Positions 1 through 8,122 of a stretch of DNA of 37,863 nucleotides are shown here, piece by piece. The stretch comes from Gammaproteobacteria bacterium (lineage in GTDB: Bacteria > Pseudomonadota > Gammaproteobacteria > GCF-002020875): positions 7,125 to 44,987 of the forward strand of contig JABGQL010000028.1 of NCBI GenBank assembly GCA_018648825.1, read 5' to 3'. The position numbers and the translations under genes are program-made. The notes beneath the pieces are model-generated. The model did not search any database. It saw only the letters and a program-made list of their open reading frames with translations, and was not told the DNA's origin. Position 1 is the stretch's first letter; each line of letters starts with the position of its first letter.

Positions 1-437
1 GTGGCTGCCTCGCTGTTGGCAAAGTCGGGGTGCTCGTCTAGCACCATTTGTGGAGCCTGATAGGGGTGACCCCCGACCTCTGCCTCTAGGCGGGCAATCT
101 TGGCCTGCAGATAGAGCGACTCCAGCCGATTCTGTTTCACCTCGGAGGTGAACTGGGTACCTGAGAGGCGGATCATCACCTGCCCCTTCTCAACCACTTC
201 GCCCTCTTTAACCAGGATCTCTTCGACAATCCCCCCCTCAAGATTCTGGATTACCTGTATCTGAGAGGAGGGGATCACCCGCCCCTCACCACGCGTGACC
301 TCATCCAGCACCGCCCAGCTTGCCCAGTAGATGGCAATCGCTACGATGGCTATCACCGACAACAGCAGCAGGTGGTTAAGTGGGCGGATGCGATTACTCG
401 ATACCTTGGCCCACTCTTCGTAGCTGGTTTTAGCCAT
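1..437 (-). CDS. HlyD/LapC-family type I secretion membrane fusion protein (partial)
   Basis: This is the N-terminal 145 or so residues of a periplasmic adaptor that links an inner-membrane ABC exporter to a TolC-type pore. The ATG is at 437; the reading frame stays open to the left edge, so the C-terminal part lies outside the window. After a short cytoplasmic start (MAKTSYEEWAKV) there is one membrane segment at about residues 21-42. It is followed by the family hallmark QVIQNLEGGIVEEILVKEG at about 64-82, the biotinyl-lipoyl-like half motif of HlyD/LapC proteins, and then the start of the coiled-coil arm. The gene follows the CHASE2 cyclase on the same strand after an 84-bp gap, so the two may be co-transcribed. 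The substrate is not visible; LapC-like adaptors commonly export very large repeat adhesins. No strong Shine-Dalgarno sequence precedes the start. The family call is firm and the substrate is unknown. Confidence 0.88.
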   Translation of the reverse strand, partial: MAKTSYEEWAKVSSNRIRPLNHLLLLSVIAIVAIAIYWASWAVLDEVTRGEGRVIPSSQIQVIQNLEGGIVEEILVKEGEVVEKGQVMIRLSGTQFTSEVKQNRLESLYLQAKIARLEAEVGGHPYQAPQMVLDEHPDFANSEAA

Positions 438-462
438 TGGGGCTATTCAACCCCCAGCCTAA

Positions 463-485
463 CCCTCCCCCTGCTTGGGGGAGGG
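463..485. repeat. Perfect GC-rich hairpin between cyclase and hlyD genes
   Basis: CCCTCCCCC (463-471) and GGGGGAGGG (477-485) are perfect reverse complements around a TGCTT loop. On the plus strand four Ts follow, but no plus-strand gene ends here. On the minus strand there is no T-run, so it is not a convincing terminator for the cyclase gene. It could be a REP-like dispersed hairpin or an mRNA-stability element inside the transcript. Confidence 0.6.
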
Positions 486-521
486 GATTTTCACTGCACA
501 AACTTACACAACGATTCATCA

Positions 522-2657
522 TTAACCCTTCTCGGTGTGGGTCCAGACTCGATCCCAATCATCTGCTGGAGGGTTGTCGATAAAGTGCTGACAGCGATCC
601 ACATAGGTGATGGATGGACCATCGGTCTCCAGCACGGTGAGCGCCTTACGGAACAGTTGCTGTGCACCAACAAAGTCCAGCTCCTTGTACTTCTGTAGCC
701 CTTGTAGGTAGATTGGCACCACATCGGCCATCACCCCTGAGGTCTGATTCTTGCGATCAATCACATCATAAACGGTCACCGGCTCATTTTTACCCACCAC
801 TCGAATCGTATCCAGCTCTCGGGTATCGATAAAATCCTTGGCCTGCTCATAGGTCGATTGAGAGATCATCTGGTGGTTCTTGTAGAATTTATTAGCGCCT
901 TCTAGGCGGGCCGCCAGATTTACTGCGTCCCCCATCATGGTATAGTCCATACGCTGTGAGGAGCCCATATTCCCGACAATCATCATTCCTGTATTGACAC
1001 CCATACGCACCGTAAACTCTACCGGCAACCACCCCTTGTCAATCTGCTCCTGACGGAATGGCACTAGGAATTTTTGCTGATCGATAATACTGTAGCAGGC
1101 ACGTACCGCATGATCCGGCTGCTCCAGAGGCGCTCCCCAGAAACCAATAATCGCATCACCCTCAAACTTATCGATGGTACCGCCACTTTCGGCAATGATG
1201 TCACACATGGCTGTGAGGTACTCATTAAGTAGCCCAACCAACTCTCCGGGAGTCAATTTCTCAGAGATGGTAGAGAAGCTCGCCACATCCGAGAAGAAGG
1301 CGGTCATCTCACGGCTCTCACCACCCAGGGACATTTTGGATGGATCCTTCACCAGTGCGTCTACCACATCTGGAGAGAGGTACTGACCAAAGGCTGCGGT
1401 TACAAACCCTTTCTGATCACGCTCTTGCAGATAGTGGCGCAAGTTAATCACCAGATAGGAGAGGAATGCTGCTGTCAATACATAGCTCATGGAGAAGACC
1501 AGCCCCTGATCGATATAGAGCTTACCGACAGTATAAGAGTATCCCGTAACCAGCAGCGCGGTTAACACAAAGCTGATGGATGGCGTAGAGATAAAGCTGA
1601 TCATTACCATCACGATCATTACCGCCATCAACACCACAAACTCCTGATTCTGAGTTGCTGGCTGTAGTGGTGTACCTCTCATCATCGTGTGGATTGCATC
1701 TGCAATGATCTCCACACCATAAACCATACCCACTGGGGTATCGAACCAATCATGAGAAACTTCTGAGGTGTCCCCAATCACCACAATTTTTCCTTCAAAC
1801 AGGAAAGAGAGATCCTCCAGCTCTTCTAACGCCTCTTCTTGTGCCTCTTCTGGGTCTTCTTCACCCTCAAAGAGATAAGGCAAATAGGGGCGCAGCACCT
1901 CCATAGCGCTGATAGAGGCATCTGTCTGATTTAGAAAAGTAGCTCCTGTGGTCAACGCAGGGAAGTCAATATGAAATTGATTATGGTGATCCAGGGGAAC
2001 TCTCAGCTCTCCAATCGTCAGGTATTTCTGCCCATCCTCTTCAATAAAGGCGGGTTCAGCCTCGTAGTACATTGCCAGTGCCTGTACCGCAAACGGCCAG
2101 CCATCCTCCATCTCTATCGTGTCCTCTCTGATCCGCAATTTGGAGAGACTGGTGATAATTGAACTGGAAGAGGTGATATTGGTATAACCACTTTTTGCAG
2201 AACCACGATAAGCCTCGGTAGGGTAATTCATTCCCGTTGCGACATCATCGGCATTGATCTTAGCCTGCGAAACCAACATAGAGCTACCCGTCTCTTTCAA
2301 CAGTTTTGCTGCCGCTTCATCTTCTCCATAAGAGCTTGGAAAATCCAACAGAACGTCAAGTGCAATTACTTTTGCCCCCAGATTGTGAAGCGCACTGGCC
2401 ATCGTTGCGATATCGGTACGACGCAGTGGGAAACTGCGATACTCATCAAAAAATGACTCATCCATGTTGAGGATGACAATTTCATCCTTTGAGAAAGAGG
2501 TCTGCTCTTGATCCCCATAGGACATTCTCAATATTTGCCTGGCGGAAAGTGTCTGCTCCTCCAGCATGGCAAAGCTCTCATTGTACTCCGCAGGAATCAT
2601 TGCCAAGAACAGCGCAATGGTGATCAATATATCGTAACGACCCAGTACTTTTTTCAT
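522..2657 (-). CDS. CHASE2-domain adenylate cyclase (class III)
   Basis: A 711-residue membrane-bound cyclase predicted to make cAMP in response to an extracytoplasmic signal. The N-terminal segment (about 9-24) is followed by a CHASE2 sensor domain to about residue 330 (for example FPLRRTDIA and GAKVIALDVLLDFP). Three membrane spans lie at about 338-357, 361-378 and 386-405. The class III catalytic domain covers about 450-635. The two metal-binding aspartates are D457 (FFSDVASFS) and D501 (KFEGDAIIGFWG). K497 and D571 (DYTMMGDAVNLAARLEG) fit ATP rather than GTP specificity. A short TPR-like tail follows. GAGGAG sits nine bases before the ATG. It lies downstream of the FecR gene but is separated from it by an intrinsic terminator, so it probably has its own promoter in the 2658-2855 gap, where a TATAGG/CCTATA dyad lies at 2817-2831. 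Proteins that could respond to cAMP lie at 13150-17310. The family call is secure; the ligand is unknown. Confidence 0.93.
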   Translation of the reverse strand: MKKVLGRYDILITIALFLAMIPAEYNESFAMLEEQTLSARQILRMSYGDQEQTSFSKDEIVILNMDESFFDEYRSFPLRRTDIATMASALHNLGAKVIALDVLLDFPSSYGEDEAAAKLLKETGSSMLVSQAKINADDVATGMNYPTEAYRGSAKSGYTNITSSSSIITSLSKLRIREDTIEMEDGWPFAVQALAMYYEAEPAFIEEDGQKYLTIGELRVPLDHHNQFHIDFPALTTGATFLNQTDASISAMEVLRPYLPYLFEGEEDPEEAQEEALEELEDLSFLFEGKIVVIGDTSEVSHDWFDTPVGMVYGVEIIADAIHTMMRGTPLQPATQNQEFVVLMAVMIVMVMISFISTPSISFVLTALLVTGYSYTVGKLYIDQGLVFSMSYVLTAAFLSYLVINLRHYLQERDQKGFVTAAFGQYLSPDVVDALVKDPSKMSLGGESREMTAFFSDVASFSTISEKLTPGELVGLLNEYLTAMCDIIAESGGTIDKFEGDAIIGFWGAPLEQPDHAVRACYSIIDQQKFLVPFRQEQIDKGWLPVEFTVRMGVNTGMMIVGNMGSSQRMDYTMMGDAVNLAARLEGANKFYKNHQMISQSTYEQAKDFIDTRELDTIRVVGKNEPVTVYDVIDRKNQTSGVMADVVPIYLQGLQKYKELDFVGAQQLFRKALTVLETDGPSITYVDRCQHFIDNPPADDWDRVWTHTEKG

Positions 2658-2854
2658 CTATAACCACTCCTCGATTATTATCGAATGTTGTTTTCTAACT
2701 CCGAAATGGTGGATTTCAGGGGTAAGCTGAATAGTTACCATCAGGTTACTCCTATTTATACGCTCAGATGGGGTTGGAGTTTCCTTATTATCTAACCAGA
2801 TAACTCTCAAACTTCTTATAGGGTACCTATAGAAAAGCGATCTGGATAGATAGC

Positions 2855-2896
2855 AAAAAACCCTGCAGACCACACAACCGTGTGTCGCCTGCAGGG
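2855..2896 (-). terminator. Intrinsic terminator of the FecR gene
   Basis: On the minus strand CCCTGCAG pairs perfectly with CTGCAGGG (2861-2868 and 2889-2896), with an inner CACAC/GTGTG pairing, and is followed at once by TTTTTT (2860-2855). It lies just downstream of the FecR-domain gene and upstream of the cyclase gene, so it separates them transcriptionally. Confidence 0.88.
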
Positions 2897-2918
2897 TATT
2901 GCCAGTTTCAGAGGGGGA

Positions 2919-3935
2919 TTAACTCTCCTCGTCTTCCTTCTTCAGCTTCTGGTACAGCTCGCCTTCGTGAGAGAGCAGCTCTCCCAACTTAAGGCCACGG
3001 ATATGCTCCAGCATCTGTGGACGCATATCAATCTCGTCCAGATTTGTAGCAAAGAACTGGCTGTAGACATCCAAAGCACCGACCTTCATGCCATCATTAT
3101 CCAGAGAGATCGCCTCTAGCAGCTCATCACCACCTCTAGCCGCTTTTCTGGCCAAGATCGCTTCCTGATCAGCATCATCTACCCAGATAAAGGTGCTCGC
3201 TCTCTTCACCTTCTCGGATGCCAGCTCGCCATTCTTCAACAGCTCTACTTTGTACTTATGCTTTCCAGACTCCATACCGGCTACAGCATGACGAACCACC
3301 AGCATACCTTGAGGTGCTGGAACAATAGTTGCCTGATCATCAATGGTTACACGGTAGCTGAACTCTGCATAGTTCTCTGCCGTAATCTTCGACGCCTTCT
3401 TCACCACTGGGTTCTCAATCACATTATCCCAAACCAGCTCTGGCCATGCACTGGAGAGTTTGTAAGGAGCACGCTTGCTATGACTTGCTGCACCCAACTT
3501 GATCTTCAGGCCACGGCGTACGGTGGTATATTTCTGACCTTTCTTAAAGCGGTTGCCCAGACTTGCGACCAGGTTACCACTCCCCTTAACGGGCTCAGAA
3601 AGTGCGCCTGTGGTTGCATTCGCACCCTCAGCAGTGATCTCAACTACAGTATTTGCACTCAGTTCGCGAGACATACCGGATTTCTGATTGAGGAAGGTCC
3701 CCTTACCGTTTGCACCGGTACGGATCTGATAGCCAGGGAAGAGGAATTTATTACGCTTTACCTTCTTCCACTTCTTGCCGTTTTTAGTGTACTCAATCTG
3801 CCCATCGACATTCATAATCATGGTGACAGGGGCGCCCTTCTTGCTCTTTTTGCCCTTTGCCAAAACCAGATCGCCCTGTACCACTAGCAACACAGACAAT
3901 GCGCTTGTGGCTAATATTTTTACCCATCTGTTCAT
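2919..3935 (-). CDS. Exported FecR-domain protein
   Basis: A 338-residue secreted or periplasmic protein. Residues 1-26 form a signal peptide (hydrophobic SALSVLLVVQGDLVLA). After a lysine-rich stretch comes a FecR-type beta domain at about 44-105 (DGQIEYTKNGKKWKKVK, then a GYQIRTGANGKG turn). The remainder is a beta-rich region of unknown role ending in an acidic and lysine-rich helix. AAGGAG lies eight bases upstream of the ATG. It stands between the TPR-CHAT gene (74 bp upstream) and the CHASE2 cyclase gene, on the same strand. Unlike classical FecR there is no N-terminal anti-sigma segment or membrane anchor, and no ECF sigma gene is nearby, so iron-dicitrate signalling is not supported. 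FecR-like domains of this kind probably act as envelope binding modules; that role is inference. Confidence 0.82.
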   Translation of the reverse strand: MNRWVKILATSALSVLLVVQGDLVLAKGKKSKKGAPVTMIMNVDGQIEYTKNGKKWKKVKRNKFLFPGYQIRTGANGKGTFLNQKSGMSRELSANTVVEITAEGANATTGALSEPVKGSGNLVASLGNRFKKGQKYTTVRRGLKIKLGAASHSKRAPYKLSSAWPELVWDNVIENPVVKKASKITAENYAEFSYRVTIDDQATIVPAPQGMLVVRHAVAGMESGKHKYKVELLKNGELASEKVKRASTFIWVDDADQEAILARKAARGGDELLEAISLDNDGMKVGALDVYSQFFATNLDEIDMRPQMLEHIRGLKLGELLSHEGELYQKLKKEDEES

Positions 3936-4009
3936 TTCACTACTCCTTCATCATATACAAAACTTATAAAAATCAAAAATAACCGCCGTTTCACCACACT
4001 ATAGTCCAA

Positions 4010-7000
4010 CTATCCCTCAGAGTCAGCCCCTATCGCTCCCTCTACCATAAAGAAAGCGGACCAAATATAAGGGTGTGCCCACTCGCCTGATTCAACCATC
4101 TCTATCTGCGTATTGCGCAGTGCAGAGTGAACATCCTCACCCTCCAATACACGCTGATAGAGTCCTGTCATTAACGCCTGTGTACCTGCATCACTTACCT
4201 CCCATAGGGAGTTTACAACCGCACCCGCACCCGCTTCCTGAAAGGAGCGGCGCAGACCATATACACCTTCCCCTTCATGAATTTCGCCCAGACCAGTCTC
4301 ACAAGCAGAGAGAATCGCCAACCGTGTACCGGTCAAATTCAGCCCCAACACCTCCAGCGCGGTCAATACGCCATCATTGTCACCATCAATCTCACCCAGC
4401 AGCTTGGCATTGGCATTCAACCCCGCAAAGGCCAGCCCTGCACGCATCAGTGGATTATCTCCAGGGGGTGGAACATTCACATCACCACCACGGGTCAATT
4501 TACTTAAGCGCTTCTTCAACTTTTCATTCGCTTTAAGGAAGAAACCATGGGTGGAGATATGTAGCACCTCTGGTGGTTCCATGGTGCGCAATAACCCCTC
4601 TTGCGCCGCCTTCTTCTGAATTAACTGCGTGAGATCAGCGCGCTTCTGATCTCCTGAGGCCGATATCTGCTCCTCGATCAGACGCCCCTCCTCTTCCGCA
4701 CCCGGCAGAGGTGAGAAGCTGAGCCCGCGCATACCATGGGACATACCACGCATCGCCTGGTTATTGGCTGCTGCAGAACGTTTACCATTGATTGCTGCCA
4801 GCACACTCTTGCCGATCACTTCATCGGTATCATAGTCGGGTCCTGCCATAATCATATAGCCACCCCGCGCCACAGGGATATTCGAGGGGATCAGGTTGCG
4901 GCTGGAGGAGATACTATGCAGATCGATCGCAGAGAGTAGATAGGACTCATCTTCATTCACCATCGCATTAAACGGCAGGATATTGAGCATACCATCCGGT
5001 ACCACATAGACATTTTGAATTTCACCAATACGTTCCTTAATCGGCGCCCAAATCTGCCCATAGACCTCCATGCCGACCTCTAACAGCTCATCTTCGCCGA
5101 CAAACTCATCCTGAATTATCTCTCGCAATATCTCAATCCCTTCATTGATCGCTGCCAGATCTTCATAGAGATAGTGTTCATAGGAGACCTCGCCCTCCTC
5201 TTTTTTGAGGATCGCCACCTGCAGTTTGCTGACATTTTCTGCATCGCGGAAGATCAGATAATCGACCAGTGCAGAGTCCTCTGGGATGTACTCCTCCAGT
5301 CTCGCCAACGAGATATCTTCTGCTGCCTCACGGAAACGGATACTGGCGCGCCCCAACTCACCCTCAAGCTCACTAATCTCCTCTTTTAACCCATGGGTCT
5401 TCTCCAGAAAGGAGGTGGCGGTACCCTCTGTAGGCCCAGAGAGCGTCAATGCAGCCAACGCCTTACGGGCATCCATCAGCCCATCACTGATAGACGTCAG
5501 CGCCGGATCATCGGACATCTTGGCGACTTGATGGATCTGAGAGGCCACCTGTAGCAGCATCCCCTTACGTAACAAGCTGATACGCATCAACTCGCGACCC
5601 GCCTCTTCCGGCTCCAGTACAGAGACCATATTCATGTAGCGGTAAAGTTCTGGACGGTGGAGACGAATATACCCTTCACGTGCATTTTCACTGGTGGCCC
5701 AGAGCATCTGGTCAAGGAAGATGTTACGACGCTCAAAGATGGTCTGCTGTGTGCTGAAGGCCCCTTCGATATCCTCCATCTTCAACTGCAGGATTGCCAG
5801 TGTATTGAGCGTTTCAAAGGTGTAAGGGTGCTGCTCACCCAAATTCTCCTCGGCTTGTTTTAGCGTTTTCTGTAGCAGTTCAAGTGACTCGTCCAGACGA
5901 TCCATATCGATATAGAGCTTACCGAGGTCATGCTGTGAACGCAGGGTATCCATATGGTTTTCACCCATCACCTCGACTCTCAACTCAAGCGCTTGGGCGA
6001 TCATCTCCTCTGCCGTCTCCAACTCACCTAGGTTATGGTTGACCCGCCCTAGGTTATTCAACCCCTTCATATATTTCTGGTGACGCTCACCCAAGATCTC
6101 TTCCCAGACCAGAACCACCTCTTCGAAAAGTTCCACCGCATCATCATTGCGCTCTTGCAGTAGATAAAGGTATCCAAGGTTATTCTTCACCGCGATGGTA
6201 TCCGGGTGCTCTTCCCCTCTCTCGCCTGCCAACAGGTCAATGGTCTCTTTATAGAGTGGCTCGGATTTATCGAAGGTACCCTGACTCTCATACAACATCG
6301 CCAGGTTATTCATATTGGCGATGGTGGTTGGGTGGACCTCTCCCAACACACTCTTCGAGGTCTTGAGCGCCTTTCGGTAGAGCGGCTCAGCCCGATCATA
6401 GAGCCCTTGGGTCTCTAAGGTGAGCGCCAGATTATTCATCACTGCGAGGGTAGAGGGGTGCTTCTTGCCCAAAGTCTCTTGAAAACGCTTCAGTGCCAGC
6501 TCATATCCCTTCTCCGCCTCAATAAAACGAGACTGCTTTCGCTGCAAGCCCGCCAGATTATTCAAACTGGTGATCGCATTGGGGTGGGTCTCGCCCAGCG
6601 TCTCGGTCTCGTAATCAAGAATCTCTTGGGTGGTCACTTCTGCCTTTGGATAGAGCCCTTGATCTTCAAACAGCTGCGCCAAAACCCCTTTGGCCTCAAA
6701 TTTCAGATTCTTAGGTGACTCTTCAGACTCGGTCACACTACTGAGAATATCCTCTGCCTCCTCATATTCGGCATTGGATCGCGCCAAATCTGCTCGGTAA
6801 ATCTGTGTCTGGACCCAAGATGGGTGGCCTTTACCCGCAACCCCTTTAAGGATTTTGGAGGACTTGCCATAGGCGAAACGGGCTTTTACAAAATCCCCTT
6901 GACGGAAATTCATCAACCCCAGACGGCGATAACACTCACCGGTATCAATATGGAGGTTACCCAATGTCTTGTCGGCAGCGACACAGCTGATAAACAGCGC

Positions 7001-7870
7001 CTGTGCTGCCTCTGTATACTGACCTCGCAACTCTTCCAGCGTAGCCAAACGCTGTCCTGCATCCAGCGTCGAGGGGTGACCGGCACCTAATGACTCGCTG
7101 AACCCCGCAACAGCCCTGCGATAAACATCTGCCGCTGCCTGATGGTTGCCCTTTTCCTGCTGCAACTGCCCGATCAGCATCTGCACCGCCTGTGTATCTG
7201 GATGTTGCTCACCCATTGCAGCAACTGCATCCTCTTCTGCCTGCTGCAGCTCTTTGAAGGCCTCTTCTGCAGCATCCGCCGAGAACAGCGCATAGGCATA
7301 TTTTTTACGGGTCTCCAGTGTAGAGGGGTGCAATTTACCCAACTGCGCCTCTGCAATAGTCAGAACCCGCTCCCCCTCTTCTACCCCCTCGGTAAACTTC
7401 TTCTGCTGCACAAAGGCACTGAGCTGATCGAAACCGGATTGCCAAGCCTCAGGCAAAGCGCTCTTCTCCCCAACCGCTGCGGCCCGTTTTTCACCAACCC
7501 AAGCGGGCATCACCTCTGCCAGTTTGGAAACCTTGCGGTTATAGACTTGAACAGCCTCGTAATCCTTACGTTTAGAGGCCAACTTGGTCGCGCGATGATA
7601 GTAGGAGATCAACTGCACCGGTTTACTGCCAGCCAACTCCCCCAAAATCGCCGCATCAATGAGGTAATCTTCATTGGCTGGAGCCAGTTGGGCAGCCTTC
7701 GCCATATGCTTGAATGCAACAGAAAATGCTTTTTTATTGTACTGCTCGATACTCAGCTTTGCCTCTACAGCCGCCGCTTCAGGTGAAGCCACTGCCTCCC
7801 CACTGATAACAACTACACTACACAGTAGAAGGAAAACAATTTTCGAAATTTTCGATATCGCTCTAAACAT
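4010..7870 (-). CDS. Exported TPR-CHAT protein, caspase-like peptidase family
   Basis: A 1286-residue protein with a signal peptide (about 1-28, ending AVAS). It carries about twelve tetratricopeptide units of the 42-residue kinesin-light-chain type, each opened by an HPxT-like motif (for example HPSTLAVMNNLAL, HPTTIANMNNLAM). A helical linker follows, then a C-terminal CHAT domain from about residue 930. The catalytic pair of the caspase/separase clan is visible: H1108 in HISTHGFF and C1190 in LAILSACETGLGE, followed by the typical GAGAVVNSLWEVSDAGT strand. A loop with EF-hand spacing (DGDNDGVLTALE, 1162-1173) precedes the cysteine. The signal peptide implies activity outside the cytoplasm, unlike CRISPR-linked TPR-CHAT proteases, and no CRISPR gene is present. 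Only a weak GAGAG lies before the ATG. It is the first gene of the minus-strand block and is probably co-transcribed with the FecR gene. Target and activating signal are unknown. Confidence 0.92.
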   Translation of the reverse strand: MFRAISKISKIVFLLLCSVVVISGEAVASPEAAAVEAKLSIEQYNKKAFSVAFKHMAKAAQLAPANEDYLIDAAILGELAGSKPVQLISYYHRATKLASKRKDYEAVQVYNRKVSKLAEVMPAWVGEKRAAAVGEKSALPEAWQSGFDQLSAFVQQKKFTEGVEEGERVLTIAEAQLGKLHPSTLETRKKYAYALFSADAAEEAFKELQQAEEDAVAAMGEQHPDTQAVQMLIGQLQQEKGNHQAAADVYRRAVAGFSESLGAGHPSTLDAGQRLATLEELRGQYTEAAQALFISCVAADKTLGNLHIDTGECYRRLGLMNFRQGDFVKARFAYGKSSKILKGVAGKGHPSWVQTQIYRADLARSNAEYEEAEDILSSVTESEESPKNLKFEAKGVLAQLFEDQGLYPKAEVTTQEILDYETETLGETHPNAITSLNNLAGLQRKQSRFIEAEKGYELALKRFQETLGKKHPSTLAVMNNLALTLETQGLYDRAEPLYRKALKTSKSVLGEVHPTTIANMNNLAMLYESQGTFDKSEPLYKETIDLLAGERGEEHPDTIAVKNNLGYLYLLQERNDDAVELFEEVVLVWEEILGERHQKYMKGLNNLGRVNHNLGELETAEEMIAQALELRVEVMGENHMDTLRSQHDLGKLYIDMDRLDESLELLQKTLKQAEENLGEQHPYTFETLNTLAILQLKMEDIEGAFSTQQTIFERRNIFLDQMLWATSENAREGYIRLHRPELYRYMNMVSVLEPEEAGRELMRISLLRKGMLLQVASQIHQVAKMSDDPALTSISDGLMDARKALAALTLSGPTEGTATSFLEKTHGLKEEISELEGELGRASIRFREAAEDISLARLEEYIPEDSALVDYLIFRDAENVSKLQVAILKKEEGEVSYEHYLYEDLAAINEGIEILREIIQDEFVGEDELLEVGMEVYGQIWAPIKERIGEIQNVYVVPDGMLNILPFNAMVNEDESYLLSAIDLHSISSSRNLIPSNIPVARGGYMIMAGPDYDTDEVIGKSVLAAINGKRSAAANNQAMRGMSHGMRGLSFSPLPGAEEEGRLIEEQISASGDQKRADLTQLIQKKAAQEGLLRTMEPPEVLHISTHGFFLKANEKLKKRLSKLTRGGDVNVPPPGDNPLMRAGLAFAGLNANAKLLGEIDGDNDGVLTALEVLGLNLTGTRLAILSACETGLGEIHEGEGVYGLRRSFQEAGAGAVVNSLWEVSDAGTQALMTGLYQRVLEGEDVHSALRNTQIEMVESGEWAHPYIWSAFFMVEGAIGADSEG

Positions 7871-8047
7871 GGATCATCTCTCATTCACACCCTCAGAAGA
7901 GGAAAAAACGCAGTCTCTCTGCTCTCTAAACTATACCCTGTTTGCGATTAAGGTACAGTATAAGGAGAAAGGAAAAACAACATTGCGCACTTTTCTCTAA
8001 GTTTTTATATATTTCGTTATAAGCTCATGATGTAGCTAGAAAAAAAG

Positions 8048-8076
8048 TTGACCTAAACATAAAGTCACCCTATGGT
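8048..8076 (+). promoter_or_regulatory. Predicted sigma-70 promoter for the DUF1538/P-II operon
   Basis: TTGACC (8048-8053) and TATGGT (8071-8076) are separated by 17 bases in an AT-rich 252-bp gap between divergent genes. The predicted start of transcription, near 8083, leaves a leader of about 40 bases to the ATG at 8123, which is preceded by AGGAAG. No promoter for the opposing TPR-CHAT gene was identified with confidence in the same gap. Confidence 0.6.
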
Positions 8077-8122
8077 TACAAGGTCTATGCTGACAAACAT
8101 CAAATAACTATAGGAAGCGTTC

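Noticed and set aside
372-698. A 108-codon plus-strand frame over the hlyD-cyclase junction
   Set aside because: It lies antisense to two well-supported genes and crosses the GC hairpin; its composition is not that of a real protein.
2658-2873. A 71-codon open frame between the cyclase and FecR genes
   Set aside because: It crosses the FecR terminator, has no ribosome-binding site and has no protein-like composition.
2919-3935. FecR gene as part of an iron-dicitrate (FecIRA) system
   Set aside because: No ECF sigma factor or TonB receptor is adjacent, and the protein is exported rather than a membrane anti-sigma factor.
4010-7870. TPR-CHAT protein as a Craspase (Csx29)
   Set aside because: It has a signal peptide, no gRAMP effector, no CRISPR array and no other cas gene in the window.
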